This document shows, one piece after another, positions 1 to 11,108 of a DNA stretch of 64,000 bases; the stretch's first letter is position 1; every line of letters begins with the position of its first letter. The position numbers and the translations under genes were made by a program. The notes under the pieces were generated by a model. The model worked only from the letters and a program-made list of their open reading frames with translations, searched no databases and was not told the origin of the DNA. This DNA comes from Zygaena filipendulae (Eukaryota; Arthropoda; Insecta; Lepidoptera; Zygaenidae). The DNA is taken from NCBI GenBank assembly GCA_907165275.2, contig CAJRBF020000011.1, positions 62,001 to 126,000 on the forward strand. Reading direction: 5' to 3'.

Positions 1-44
1 TATAAATAAATAAATTTATTTCACACTCTTTATCTCCATTATTT

Positions 45-175
45 TCAACCATAATTTATAACCATTCATTATTATTCCATTATTTATAACCATTTTATTT
101 TCAACCATAATTTATAACCATTCATTATTATTCCATTATTTATAGCCATTTTATTTTCAACCATATTTTTTTTAT
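45..175. repeat. 56-bp AT-rich direct repeat within element X
   Basis: A unit of about 56 bp built on 'tttataaccattcattatta' occurs about twice, with partial flanking units. The same array appears inverted at 17945-18072 in copy 2, so it is an internal part of element X and not a local expansion. Confidence 0.7.
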
Positions 176-2311
176 CCAATTCATCCAATTATTCAAGTAA
201 TTCCATTTTTACCAATATTTTATTCATTTAGTCCAATTTATTCATTAATACCAGAGATCCATTTAATTATTCCATTTATTACTTTTATACCATTCATCAC
301 TTAGATTATCAACCACTTTTAACCATTACTTTAGTATAGGTAGATCAGGTACATGACCATATATTCCAGTATTTAATTTTTGTACCTAATTACCATTAGT
401 AATTAAATCCAATAATCAAAATCGCTTTAACTAGTTAACCAGCTAGTTATTCCTTACACAATTGGTAGAGTAAATTCTTTTTCCCTCAAGTACCTAGATT
501 AAATTGACATTGAAAGAACTTTATTTGACACAACACATACCTAGGTACATTAATTTTAAAAAAAAAGTATGAATAAGGGACTGCTTCCCAACCGCCAAAC
601 GATCAGAAACGTACCAGGAGATCGCAAGCGCACCAAACCCAAAATTAACTATAAATTCTTCTATGCTACCCACCTGACTCGTCTGTCGAGATTGTATCGG
701 TCTCAGAGTCTATTTAGAACAATTGTATGTAATCTGACTATGCTTTGACACCTTATGGACAAGTTCTAGTTGAAGAAAAGAAAGAAGTCTATCCATTACA
801 AACAACCAAGGAAACAAACAAAAATTGATCTTATGTCCTTATTGGCGCCTATCAGATAATATACGGAGATAAAGTTATATAAGTTTGCAAACTTTGTAAG
901 TTTAGATGTAGTGGGTAGTCTCTGGTACTACTGAACAGATTCTTAAAATTCCTTTATAAAAGATACTGACACAGCACAGGAGTGACACGTACTTTCCATT
1001 TCCAAACAAAGAATTCCTGCCGAAATATCAAAATTCACGCTGGGAAATCAGCGGGGAAACAGATATTTTAATAGGTTAGGTATGGACAAAAGTGAAATAG
1101 GCAATAAGGTAGGTACATTTTATCCAGATGTAAAGGAATTTCGCGGGTTGAATCGCGGGGGATAGTAGGCACCTAGCAGTAAAACATTACTTATCGTTGA
1201 AGGTAAATTATGATAATACTCTAAAACTGATTTTGTTCTCTATACGTATCTATTTAAGTATTATTAATGAATGTTGGCATATAATCAAAAAAGAAAACTG
1301 TGACTATTGTTTTAAACAAGATTCGAATTTGAAAACTAACTTAGAGACCACACTTGAATCGCAACCTTTTAATGTGTTTAACAAATGCATATTACGTTTA
1401 ATTAAATTGTTTAAATTACAGGAGGATTACAGAATAATTTCACAGAAAGTACCTTTACCTATCTATTTTTTTCAAAAGCTCAATGGTTAAATAGAGTTAC
1501 TACTGCATTAATTAACATCAAGTTAAATATTGTGTAATTCCACTACAAATTATTAAGAAAGACTTACCGCTATCACAATAACCACGAGTATACTCCGCTA
1601 CTAAGCGCACTAAAGAAGAAATGCTGTAATTGAATACCCGCGCATAATCACACATTTTTAGACTTATAAGCATTGATATATTCCTATAAGAAAAAAAAAA
1701 TCTCCAGGACTTCAAACCCATTTACTACGAATTCTATCGACACCTGACCTTCATACTTTTATTGGACTACCTCCAAAACCTTTTACAAAAATATCTGATG
1801 GAAGCAATAAGACAAGTTTTAGCGAGCAATCTCGAGTATCTAAATTAACCCGTGTAATCGATATTGTCAGGGAATGCCTCTAAAATCTTTTGTTTCTATT
1901 TATGCCATGTAAATTCATAAGAACGCAAAGTCTTGTGCCACAACTTAGCCAATCCAGTCAAACGTGACTGCACATAATAACTTTTCCATCATCGTTCCAA
2001 CCATGTATTGCCCTTAGATGTTCGATTTTATCAAGATTTTATTAAGCCATTGTAATACCGGCAATTCCGATTTCTCAAAATCGAATTCGGGAAAAATACG
2101 GGTTTACCCAAGACGTTACTATAATATGGAGCGATCCTACCAGTATCATCCAGTTGTGAAGATTCTTTATTTCTCACGGCCCGTGGAGAAGGCGTATCTC
2201 TAGGCCGCCATGGCGCCCAGGATCTGGAAGTGATCCATGACCGTCGTTTCGTTTAACAGGACTCCGAGAATGCTTTGGCTGCTTGAATCCTTAATAATCC
2301 CACTTCTGAAA

Positions 2312-2934
2312 TGTTAAATTATTAGCATTAGTAAGGATACCTAGTAAATAAAACAACCTGATTTTAACAAAACTATTCCTTTATGTCTGTATTACCAATT
2401 ATAATAAAAACTCTTTGATATAATTTGTATCAAATTCTATAATAATCAAGCCAGTATAGATAAGCAATAGGAATCTCAAAACATGTTACGCACAAAGTAA
2501 TCAAATCTCTGAAGCTAAAGTTAAGCTTGAACAGTATATTTTATGAGAACAATACAGTAATCACAATTATTATTACAAGCATTAAATAGAGCCAAAACTG
2601 TCTACCAATACTTAACTTTCGATGTTATGATGTCTTCCATCTAGGAAATCACCAGCACCACTGACCCGATCCTTTGTTGCTGCCATTATGTAAACATGTT
2701 CTCCCGCGCGTTTTTCCCGCTATCTCAAATAACATTTTATTTACTCTACAGTCTATGAATTCACAATGTTGCCAGTTATTAAATATGAATTGGTCATGGA
2801 AATGCAATTTAAATCACTTTAATAAACATTGGTATAATTATTTAAATTAAGAATCACAATACATAGCATAAGAATCATAATAATATTAATCAATTTTAAT
2901 ATATTAGTACAGAATACCTAAATCACTATTCACA
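2312..2934 (-). repeat. LTR of element X (copy 1, 5' LTR)
   Basis: Read on the minus strand it starts TGTGAATAGTGATTTAGG and ends GATTTAACA-type (here AATTTAACA), with the TG...CA ends of LTRs. It matches 15181-15804 and 20991-21614 except for a few substitutions and one base of length. Just inside it (2295-2311) is the conserved element sequence TTTCAGAAGTGGGATTA read on the minus strand. Confidence 0.85.
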
Positions 2935-3041
2935 ATACTTTCATATTTCGCCTGTAAATCGATTAAATAGTCTTTAAGTGCTCGTTTAAAACTGCCTATT
3001 GTTTGTAGATTCCTAATGGGAGGCGGGATATTATTCCAACA
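2935..3041 (-). pseudogene. LINE reverse transcriptase C-terminus fragment, part B
   Basis: On the minus strand this reads CWNNIPPPIRNLQTIGSFKR and continues with a basic, Leu/Tyr-rich tail (ALKDYLIDLQ). This is the typical last segment of non-LTR retrotransposon ORF2 proteins of the jockey/CR1 type. It joins in frame to the fragment at 10217-10459 (…GSFRYAASK-C) once element Y (3042-10212) and its aaca duplication are removed. The left side is cut by element X copy 1. Only this terminal part remains and no RT catalytic core is present, so it is a dead fragment. The frame join across Y is seen directly; the clade is inferred. Confidence 0.8.
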
Positions 3042-3351
3042 TGTCATGTTTTCTATTAGCCTTTCCTTATTTCAGGGAATTCTAGCATTATGTCATGGCA
3101 ACATTGTTATTTAGTCGGTACCCTCATTCCCATTTGATAAATTAAAGTAGTGTACGCCCACAATTGTTGGTGGGGTTGTGGGTATAAATACTAGTGTCAG
3201 CACAGAAGAGCTTCATTCTAGTTACTCTGCTCGACTTAAGTGGTCATAATAAGTGTTCTATTTCTATTGTATATATAGTATATGTGCGGTTGTAATAGCT
3301 ATAATAGTGAGAATAAAAGTATAGTTAACTAGAGGACCTCTTTTCTTTACA
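3042..3351 (+). repeat. 5' LTR of element Y
   Basis: TG...CA ends. It contains a TATA box (TATAAATA, 3183-3190), an arthropod-initiator-like TTCATTC about 25 bp further on, and a poly(A) signal AATAAA (3312-3317). Order and spacing fit an LTR with U3 promoter and R/U5 signal. Identical to 9903-10212 by eye. Confidence 0.88.
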
Positions 3352-3395
3352 TCTCAGAAGTGTGACGTGAACCCGAGAAACTGTAAGTACTTACC
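3352..3395 (+). promoter_or_regulatory. Possible primer-binding region and splice donor of element Y
   Basis: Directly after the LTR stands TCTCAGAAGTGTGA. The core TCAGAAGTG is shared with the same position in element X (15806 onward). I read it as a possible primer site complementary to the 3' end of a tRNA-Leu whose 3' arm ends ...CCCACTTCTGA, without the usual TGG. A donor-like CTGTAAGTAC follows at about 3380-3389. Both readings are inference. Confidence 0.35.
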
Positions 3396-3955
3396 CACAT
3401 TGATTTTATTGTTACAATGATTTTTGGATATAATTACCTACTGACTCGCTATGTATTAGTAGAATGGAAACATTAATACTATGAAACGTGATTCTGACTG
3501 CCAATAGCTGTTGGTTCAAAGTACAAATCATGGAAAGAACATTAGGTCAGGGCACTCCCTGATATTGTTCCTTTAAATGAGAGCCCCGAGACTATCGATC
3601 GTAATTGATTATGGTCCCGAGGTAGTACAATTAATTGACGCTGTTGGTCGTTGTTTTTCTTTGTACTTTCGTTATTCTAAATTATTGGCATAAAAAAATC
3701 GATGTTATTAGTTTCGTGATGAAGGTAGTCAGAAATTTTTGACAAAGCAAATCGATAATTCCAGTTTTTATCGGGGTACTTCCCAATAATACTGAATAGT
3801 TATTAATAATATTGTAGTGCATTGTTATGACCCTAATGTTACTCTCTGGCGGCTTTTAGAACCCCTTAACGAGTAATAGCCGTTTGAATAACCTCTATAT
3901 ATTTTCCAATTTTACACTTTTGCGAGCCACGAATAAGAAATGGCAGCATTCCTTC

Positions 3956-4245
3956 AGTTATTTAGAACTATTCCCCGCGGTTCCACCCGCGTTGATTTCT
4001 GAGCTCCCATGGGAATTCTGTACCCCTGGCAACATGTAGTATGCAAATTTAATGTAGTTTTTCCGACGATTCCAACGATTATTATTAAAGTTACATGTAT
4101 TTTCTTCTTCTTCTTCTATTTCAAACAATTTGTATAATCTTTGAAAAATTGGTGAAAACCAAATGAAAATCCGTTCAGTTGTTTTGAGTTTATCGCAAAC
4201 AGATAGACAGACAGAAAAGAGAGCTTTTCTTAACAATATGTAGTG
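3956..4245 (-). repeat. Lep1-like repeat fragment inside element Y
   Basis: The segment begins 'ccccgcggttccacccgcg', goes through 'gggaattctgtacccc' and 'aaaatccgttcagttg' and ends at a 'agatagacagacag' tract. This is the layout of the many Lep1-like copies further right, but more diverged. It shows that element Y's interior has itself collected repeats. Confidence 0.6.
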
Positions 4246-4599
4246 CTTACCGCTGAAAAAGAAAAAAAAGAGATTGGGTTCGACTTTGTTTTTTTTTTTT
4301 GTTTGTAAATACTCTACCTTATTACAAGCGCAGATATTTGATTGAGATGCCATCTCTTAATGCATATTATAATTTTTCTTGAATGAACTCCAGTTAAATT
4401 TCGTTGTCGACTCGTTTTAATTGGCGCAGTAGGGAAGAGTTCGATTCCGATGAGGGTGGACTCTTTGTGATGAACACAGGGTTCCACTTTTCATGCAATT
4501 TAGGGGTGTATACATGTGTTTTTGTAAAATGTGTTTCTTATTATGTGTGTACAATAAAGTATATTTGAGATAAGTGACTTGATACATAAGTATCTGTAC

Positions 4600-4690
4600 G
4601 TATATAGGTACCACGTTTGCTTGGTTTCTATAACACAAGCTTATACCTTAGTGTAAGGTCAAGTAGATCTGTGAATTGCTACCTATGAAA
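4600..4690. repeat. Short repeat shared by the interiors of Y and X
   Basis: The segment around 'acacaagcttat(a)ccttagtgt' and 'aggtcaag' is also found at about 18650-18740 in element X copy 2. In both elements it lies roughly 350-400 bp beyond a Lep1-like fragment. It resembles LINE 3'-end sequence common in Lepidoptera, but I cannot name the family. Confidence 0.5.
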
Positions 4691-4969
4691 TGGATTAAAC
4701 AAATCTTGTGAGGTTGTTGTGTGTTTAATGGAATTCAAGTTATAATTAAGTGGACCATTACACAAGTGACCAAAACAGTATGATTTTGTGAATATTCAAG
4801 TTGCCTTCCTTTACATGCCATCATATTAAAGTAGTAGCAACTTATTGAACTAGAGACACATTTGAACAAGAAGTTAATGTTTGTTAGAGTTTATTTTGTG
4901 AGATGAACTAATCCTTTCCTCCAAATTAAAGCAGAAATATTTTCTTTGAAATGTATATGTACGAGTCGA

Positions 4970-5400
4970 ATGTGCTCAGGAGGCTATGTAAGCTGAACCA
5001 AGTATGCTCAGCGATGGTATTCCAAGCTAAGTGTGCTCAGAGAAGGCTATGTATGTCGAGCCATGTGTGCTCAGAAATGGCTATGTATTCCGACTGCGGA
5101 GCCATGTGTGCTCAAAAATGGCTATGTATGCCGACTGAAGAGCCATGTGTGCTCAGAAATGGCTATGTATGCCGACTGAAGAGCCATGTGTGCTCAGAAA
5201 TGGCTATGTATGCCGACTGAAGAGCCATGTGTGCTCAGAAATGGCTATGTATGCCGACTGAAGAGCCATGTGTGCTCAGAAATGGCTATGTATGCCTACT
5301 GAAGAGCCATGTGTGCTCAGAAATGGTTATGTATGCCGACTGCTGAGTCATGTGTGCTCAGGAATGATTATGTAAGTCAAGCTTAATGTGTTCAGAATGG
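4970..5400 (+). repeat. 41-bp minisatellite
   Basis: About ten copies of a 41-bp unit built on 'gccatgtgtgctcagaaatg'. Unit starts fall at 5101, 5142, 5183, 5224 and 5265. The central units are nearly identical and those at both ends are diverged, as usual for arrays kept uniform by unequal exchange. 41 is not a multiple of 3, so the open frame crossing it is a by-product of the repeat and not a gene. Confidence 0.9.
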
Positions 5401-8400
5401 CTATGAACGTCTGGGACCGGGGTAGTCAGAGATGTGCTTAAAATAGGCTTTGTGTGCCTTTTAATGAAACCACGTGAAGTTTGGGTAAACTGTTTGTGTC
5501 CCAAATATTCTGAAATGTGATATATCATATATATGAAGTTAATGCGTTTGCTTAAATAGTTAACTATGAAAGAAAATCCTGATCAACCAGTTAGTTAAAT
5601 TTTCCTTTGAAATTCTTATTTCAAGGTACCCGGTGTCAAAGCGGACATTAATGATGGTAACAAAAGCTGATGCTTTATTACCCGTGGGCAGCTTTCTGTA
5701 TTTGCATTTAGTAACTTTTTGGGGAATTAATTTTGAGTCGATTACTGTAAAAAGGTAGACATAGAAAGATGTCTTGCACCATTAACCTATGCAACTATGG
5801 ACCATATTGGGGTATTCTGACCTCTTGTTTGTGACGTAGTGATTTTCTTCTTCTTTTTGAATTTGACACAGGCGTCTTGGTTAAGTGCCTTAATCATGCC
5901 TGTTTCAGTTAGAGAGAACGATGGACAGTCAAAAAGAATTATTTAATCTGAGTCATGACACGTGAGTCTTGACATATTTTTGCAGTGGGCATTTCGCTGT
6001 TATTTGGGATTGTGCAGCAAACCCTAGTACGATGGGCGATGTAGATAATGCTGTTTACATGTTTTACATGATGTTGGCAACTTTCTTGATAGAATAAAAA
6101 AAAAGTGTATTAAAAGACAGAATACTGCCATAGATTAGGGGCCGTGGTGTGAACCGCAATTTTATGATTCCCTCGTTAAAATGATGCTATGACTTCCGAT
6201 CACTGAAGAAAATTTGAAGTCTGTTAAATAGTTCTAGAGATTATCCATTCCAGACGAACTGACAAACTATACCTATTTACGACATTGATTAGCATAAATT
6301 TCACCCAAAAGTGTTAACCAGTGTGCATACTAAGGATGAAGATAATAATGACAGTGGTCAAGCCTGTTGGCTATTCAGGAGGTTCCTGGGGTCGATTCCC
6401 GCTATGGTCTAATTCGTGTGATAAACATTCGTTTCCGCTCTCTTAAGTCTAGACGTGTTAGATTTAGGACGAAAGTTTGCATCATTCTTAATATATTGTT
6501 ACGAGCTTTTAATTTCAATATTCGAATGTAAAGTGAGTTGTTCGCACCTTTTATCAACCTCTACAAACCATAATATCTCAACCACCTGTTGGTATGCGAT
6601 TGAAATGGTATTTGTCTGCCTATGTAAGTTCAGTGGCAAAGTAACGTTATGGTGACCTCAAGCTCATATGATGATGAGCTGGGATTTAGAGATTGAAACT
6701 ATTTGATGGCAAATGGTGTACGGCATGGCAGTCGAGTCTATAGCCAGTTTGTTTTATTGCAATGAGTACTTTCCATAACATGCGAATGTTAACTTTTATG
6801 CGTAGGTGTCGCATTCTTATATTATGCAGTTAGGGAACATACTATTGCACAGCTACATCCGTGCATCGGTAATTTCAAGTGATATCTATGTTTACTTCAC
6901 AATAGACTGGATTAGATGGAATGGATGAAATTGTAGATTTGATGGGATGAAATTCATGTGACATTTTTGACTAGAACACAAGTGTAGTATGAATGACTAA
7001 GAAACTTTTTTTTTTAGTTATTTGGTTCAAGTAAGAAGAAGAAGTTAAAATATGTTGATAAAATATTTCAACTTTGATTTTATCATTTTTAATAGTCCAC
7101 GTATTATTCGAAATACAAAAGGTTAATTTATAAATTCACGTAAAGTCCCAGTGTAGACTTTAGTTATGTTCTGCCACGCCCGATATGTTGTAATTCCTGT
7201 TAAGTTATAGTTAATACTTATAATATCATTGGACCATGAAACCAAAATCATTGTTTACTGTGTCTAAGTAGTTTTGAATCTGTCAAGAGTATGTTTTTAC
7301 AGAAAAAAATCATGAATGATATTTTTGACTTGTAATCAAATTAAATCTTAGCTATTCATTGAGCGTCATGCAATAGACCTGTTGGTCTTTAAGAACTTCG
7401 AGGATTCCGTGGATAACTTGCTACGAAAGTTATCGATTTTAAGTACTTAACTAGAATTTTTAAAAGATAGTTGCATTTATACCTGAAAGTTTATACATAC
7501 GGAAACGAAAAATGTTTTCTTGAAAATCAAATATTGTGCTTTTGAGTCGGTTTAATATGCTCAGAATATTCCTCTTTATTGAAATATCATAAAGTCACAA
7601 TGAAGTGTAGAATGGTTTTGCCATTATGCTATAAACGTAGCTATTATGTTTTTGATTTAGTTATAAAGATTTAACAAGCATTTCGTACGCTTAATATAAT
7701 GTGTACTATGCAATGATATGAGTGATGTAGCAAGATATAAACGCAGATCGACAAAAACACATGATTTTTACGCATGAGTATTCACTTTATTCTCTGTATG
7801 GGGAAAAGATTTGTATTTTCATTAGAGTGAATATGGTATGCTGTACTCGCTTAGGTCAACGCGAGGAGTTCTTTAATACCAAAATTGTCTTGTCAAGACT
7901 CAAGAGTATCAAATTATTTTCGAAAACCATTTGATTATTAGACTGTTGCCGTGTTACCGTCAGCAACATGCCTCATTATTCTCGAAAGTAGTTTCGATAT
8001 AAAAAAAAAACCTTTTAATGAATAAATTCATTCCACATATTTTATTATTCTTTGTAATATGATCTTAAAACAGTAATGCTTTCAATAAGTAGCTTCCGAT
8101 TGAAAATACTTTATTTTAGGTTCAGATTTTTGCTTTGAGATACTGTAAAAATACATACCGATTAAATTATTTTTTTAATTTATATCGCATTATTTTGTTA
8201 GTATTGTGATTATAGATACTTTTTAAGTGGTATATATTTAATTGAATATTGATTATAAGCATATGCAACACCATTAATTAGTGCACCGTCAATAGGGCCT
8301 TGTAGAATTTCGGGATATTATCCGTTCAGCGTTTGAGCATAAAAGTTGAGTAAGACAAATCTATCTCAAACGAAATAAAAAGGAATCTATGAAAAAAATT

Positions 8401-9902
8401 TCATAGTGTTCCAAGGCTTAAAATAAATTTAAAATCTTGCTTTGATTTATTTCCGCATCTTAGAAACTGATTGGCTTTTGATAGAAACATTAACAAATAA
8501 AGCCGATCAATAAGTTCAGGTCATCGGCTGTGCTCCCAAATATAGTTGAGTTGTTACCTATAAAGTACCTATGGTTCTTTTTGTAGTCATATTAAAGAAA
8601 ATTATAATGTACTAAGTACTTTGCAATTAATCAAGTGCAAAAAGCTTGTAACGAGGCGGCCGTGTGCCACTTTTTTATAAATCCTGACTCATTTCTACTT
8701 TATTTAGAAAAAAAAAAAAAAAAAAAAATGTACATTCAAATTAATGTAGGAGCTAGCCGGAGGTTTATAATCTATAACCCCTCTCAGTCTCTACATATGC
8801 AAATTTAACAAGCTATCATGATTCTTAGTTTAAGGTAATTTGTTTTGATGTGTTTTGTGATTTGAAGTTCCATTTGAAACCAAAGATTTTAAGTATTAAA
8901 TAAGGTAGATATTACTAGCGTGCGGAAAGTGAGGCATTCATTTGTGCGTAAATAAGAACCTTTCAATTTAGTCGTCTAATAGCAGCTAGAAAAGAACCGC
9001 GTCTGTCAGATATTGACATATTTACAAAATGCCGTGTTGTGCTTTTTTTTTCAAATGTAATAATTATGATTCAAAGATACGAAAAATAGAGGAGTTACAT
9101 ACCATATTAAGAATTTAAATAAAACTATTTTAGTATATCTGAATTTTAAAATAATAATTTTCATAAATTATTGACACTTTGGTTAAATTAAAAAGGAATA
9201 GCGAATGTGGCACCGTATCTATATCTATTCTCTTCCATAATTTCTTTTTGTTCCATAAGTTCCGTAATAGCTTTCGCATTCACTGTCGTAAACTGAATAA
9301 TATAGAAATAGATGAACAATATTGGAATGCCGCGGAACATGACTACTTAACTTTAGCATGTAATAATATACTAAGATGCATTTTTTTTTTAACCATAGGC
9401 AATAGACATTATTGTGTTTTGTGCACTTCAGTTCATTGTAAATTAAGTTATTAAATTAAGAGTTATAAGGTAGATTAGTAACATATGAAACGGTAGTTAG
9501 TAGTTACTAAATGATAACCATATTATTGCATTTTAACAAATGTTTAAAAACATTTGATGCCTAAAACCGAATGTCATGTTATATGTCTTATCCTAACCAT
9601 TACCATCTGTTATCTGTCAAGAGCCAAGCCATGATCAGTATAAACTATGTAAGCCATAGGTAACATTCATTGGACGCATTGGCTCTTAACAACGGGTTAT
9701 TAAAATAAGTCTCTTTAAATATGGTTATCATAGAAAATTGCTCATTTTGTACTTAAATAATTTTAAACTGTATCCAATTTATTGTTATTTTAGTGGTTAA
9801 ACCTATAATGATTAAACCTATAAATATGAGTCCCAGACAGAGTTTATTCTTTGTGAATGGAGGTACCGTGCGCCGGAGTCTGCACGTAGTCGGATGGCCG
9901 AA
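5400..9902. other. Interior of element Y without recognisable genes
   Basis: AT-rich DNA with no reading frame of recognisable similarity on either strand. An 18-base poly-A run lies at about 8710-8727. The last 40 bases (about 9863-9902) form the element's 3' terminus, 'aggtaccgtgcgccggagtc' then 'gcacgtagtcggatggccga', which recurs before the Z LTR at 27053-27093. Confidence 0.6.
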
Positions 9903-10212
9903 TGTCATGTTTTCTATTAGCCTTTCCTTATTTCAGGGAATTCTAGCATTATGTCATGGCAACATTGTTATTTAGTCGGTACCCTCATTCCCATTTGATA
10001 AATTAAAGTAGTGTACGCCCACAATTGTTGGTGGGGTTGTGGGTATAAATACTAGTGTCAGCACAGAAGAGCTTCATTCTAGTTACTCTGCTCGACTTAA
10101 GTGGTCATAATAAGTGTTCTATTTCTATTGTATATATAGTATATGTGCGGTTGTAATAGCTATAATAGTGAGAATAAAAGTATAGTTAACTAGAGGACCT
10201 CTTTTCTTTACA
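9903..10212 (+). repeat. 3' LTR of element Y
   Basis: Identical by eye to 3042-3351, with TATA box at 10044-10051. It is preceded by GTCGGATGGCCGAA, which takes the place of a polypurine tract, and followed by the target duplication aaca. Confidence 0.88.
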
Positions 10213-10216
10213 AACA

Positions 10217-10459
10217 CTTGGAAGCCGCGTACCGGAAGCTGCCACCGAACGCCGCCGAGCCACCGCGCTGGAGACTTAGGACCTGGGAGCATTGTCTTCG
10301 CTTGGCCAGTCTGTGAGCTCCCACCCAACACAATTTCTCATATAAGTATCCAGGTGTTTTTAGGTGTATAAGTTTAAACAATAAGCAAGCTAAGTGTAAC
10401 TTACGTCTCGTTTTAACCTTCATAATTTTATGCGAGTTGAGGAAGGGGGTCACATGCAA
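10217..10459 (-). pseudogene. LINE reverse transcriptase C-terminus fragment, part A
   Basis: On the minus strand this reads through HVTPFLNSHKIMKVKTRRKL, a Leu-rich stretch with GYLYEKL, then GGSFRYAASKC, where element Y interrupts it. It continues in frame at 3041-2935. This is the region downstream of the RT palm and thumb in jockey/CR1-type LINE ORF2 proteins, the 'GSF.YAA..CWN.IP' block. Upstream (above 10459) the similarity is lost, so the copy is truncated there. Catalytic residues are absent. Seen: the motif block and the exact junction. Inferred: clade. Confidence 0.8.
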
Positions 10460-10817
10460 TTGTCAGTTCTACAACTTGCAGTTTACTCTTAGGATGGATA
10501 TCTGAACCGAATGCTGGAACCAATTAGTGTCTGAAAGGAGCTCGACGTGGGACTCCAGTATGCACACGCCCGTACTGCCACGGACGTGCTGCTGCACCGC
10601 TACGCTATAGTGCGCTGGTATAAGTTGAGGCTGTGTGTTGCATCCTGTGGGCGACATTACCGCGCCACCGTGCATCGTCGCTGTACAGATCGCGTCACAG
10701 CACGCCGTTGCGTCGGCGTTGTCGAAGCGTCACCGTCACCGCACTGTTTTGCATCTCGACTGTGTGGCACCGAGGCCATCTTGAAGCCGACCTACGAGTG
10801 GGTCGCTACGTTTGACG

Positions 10818-10899
10818 GTGATGACGATGATGATGAGGAAGCGATGACGATGAAGATGGAGATGATGATGAGGATGAAGATGATGATGATGGTGATGGT
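10818..10899 (+). repeat. Imperfect (GAT/GAA)n microsatellite
   Basis: Runs of gat, gac, gag and gaa triplets. Read in frame they give an Asp/Glu/Met-rich stretch and on the other strand poly-His, but this is a simple-sequence effect and not evidence for a protein. Confidence 0.85.
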
Positions 10900-11047
10900 T
10901 GTGGAATTTTTCGTTGAGCGAAGTGTTACTGGGCACCGGATCTCTGCCCAGGGTTGAAACCTTTTCGTTATGCGAAGAGTCGCTGTGGTACCTGATCACT
11001 ACCCAGCGTGTGAAAGCTTTTCGGTAATGGCCTAGGCCGAAGAGTCG

Positions 11048-11108
11048 CTGAGTGCGACTGTGAGAGTGTGCGACCGTGCAACGAAGAGACTCTCACAGTG
11101 CGACTCAG
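11048..11108. repeat. Inverted repeat (20-bp arms)
   Basis: ctgagtgcgactgtgagagt (11048-11067) and actctcacagtgcgactcag (11089-11108) are inverted copies, except for a swapped GC pair, with a 21-bp loop. The transcript could form a stable stem. Role unknown. Confidence 0.75.

Larger units (their letters stand above)
1..2934 (-). mobile_element. Non-autonomous LTR element X, copy 1 (partial)
   Basis: This stretch is the near-perfect inverted copy of about 15181-18110. It holds one 623-bp LTR (2312-2934, minus orientation) and about 2.3 kb of internal DNA that runs off the left edge of the window. No gag or pol coding is visible. The only longer reading frame (1197-1490) runs antisense to the element, and 6 of its 7 differences from copy 2 change the residue, so it does not look selected. 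The insertion sits inside a LINE reverse-transcriptase remnant that resumes at 2935. Its other end, and therefore its target duplication, cannot be checked. Seen: the inverted identity and the LTR-like ends. Inferred: LTR retrotransposon of unassigned superfamily. Confidence 0.8.
3042..10212 (+). mobile_element. Non-autonomous LTR element Y (7.2 kb)
   Basis: Two 310-bp direct repeats (3042-3351 and 9903-10212) that look identical, start TGTCATG and end TTTACA, bound 6.55 kb of internal DNA. The element is flanked by a 4-bp duplication, aaca at 3038-3041 and 10213-10216, and its removal restores a LINE reading frame. No gag, protease, RT or integrase coding is visible on either strand, so it resembles a large retrotransposon derivative (LARD) mobilised in trans. 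The internal DNA contains a 41-bp minisatellite and a Lep1-like fragment. LTR identity implies recent insertion. The strand is set by the TATA box and AATAAA order in the LTR. Confidence 0.88.

Noticed and set aside
1197..1490. 97-codon frame shared by both X copies (also 16624-16917 minus)
   Set aside because: It runs antisense to the element, and 6 of 7 differences between copies change the residue, so there is no sign of protein-level selection; its sharing is explained by the repeat.
4951..5220. 89-codon Cys/Met-rich frame
   Set aside because: It lies in the 41-bp minisatellite; the period is not a multiple of 3 and the frame is a by-product.
4970..5400. CRISPR-like array
   Set aside because: Units are contiguous tandem copies without unique spacers, in an animal genome.
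3042..10212. Y as a duplicated pair of solo LTRs
   Set aside because: The aaca duplication lies outside both repeats and the LINE frame joins exactly across the whole unit, so it is one insertion.
10547..10957. 136-codon frame with Asp/Glu/Met-rich end (and poly-His frame on the other strand)
   Set aside because: Driven by the GAT microsatellite; no recognisable domain.
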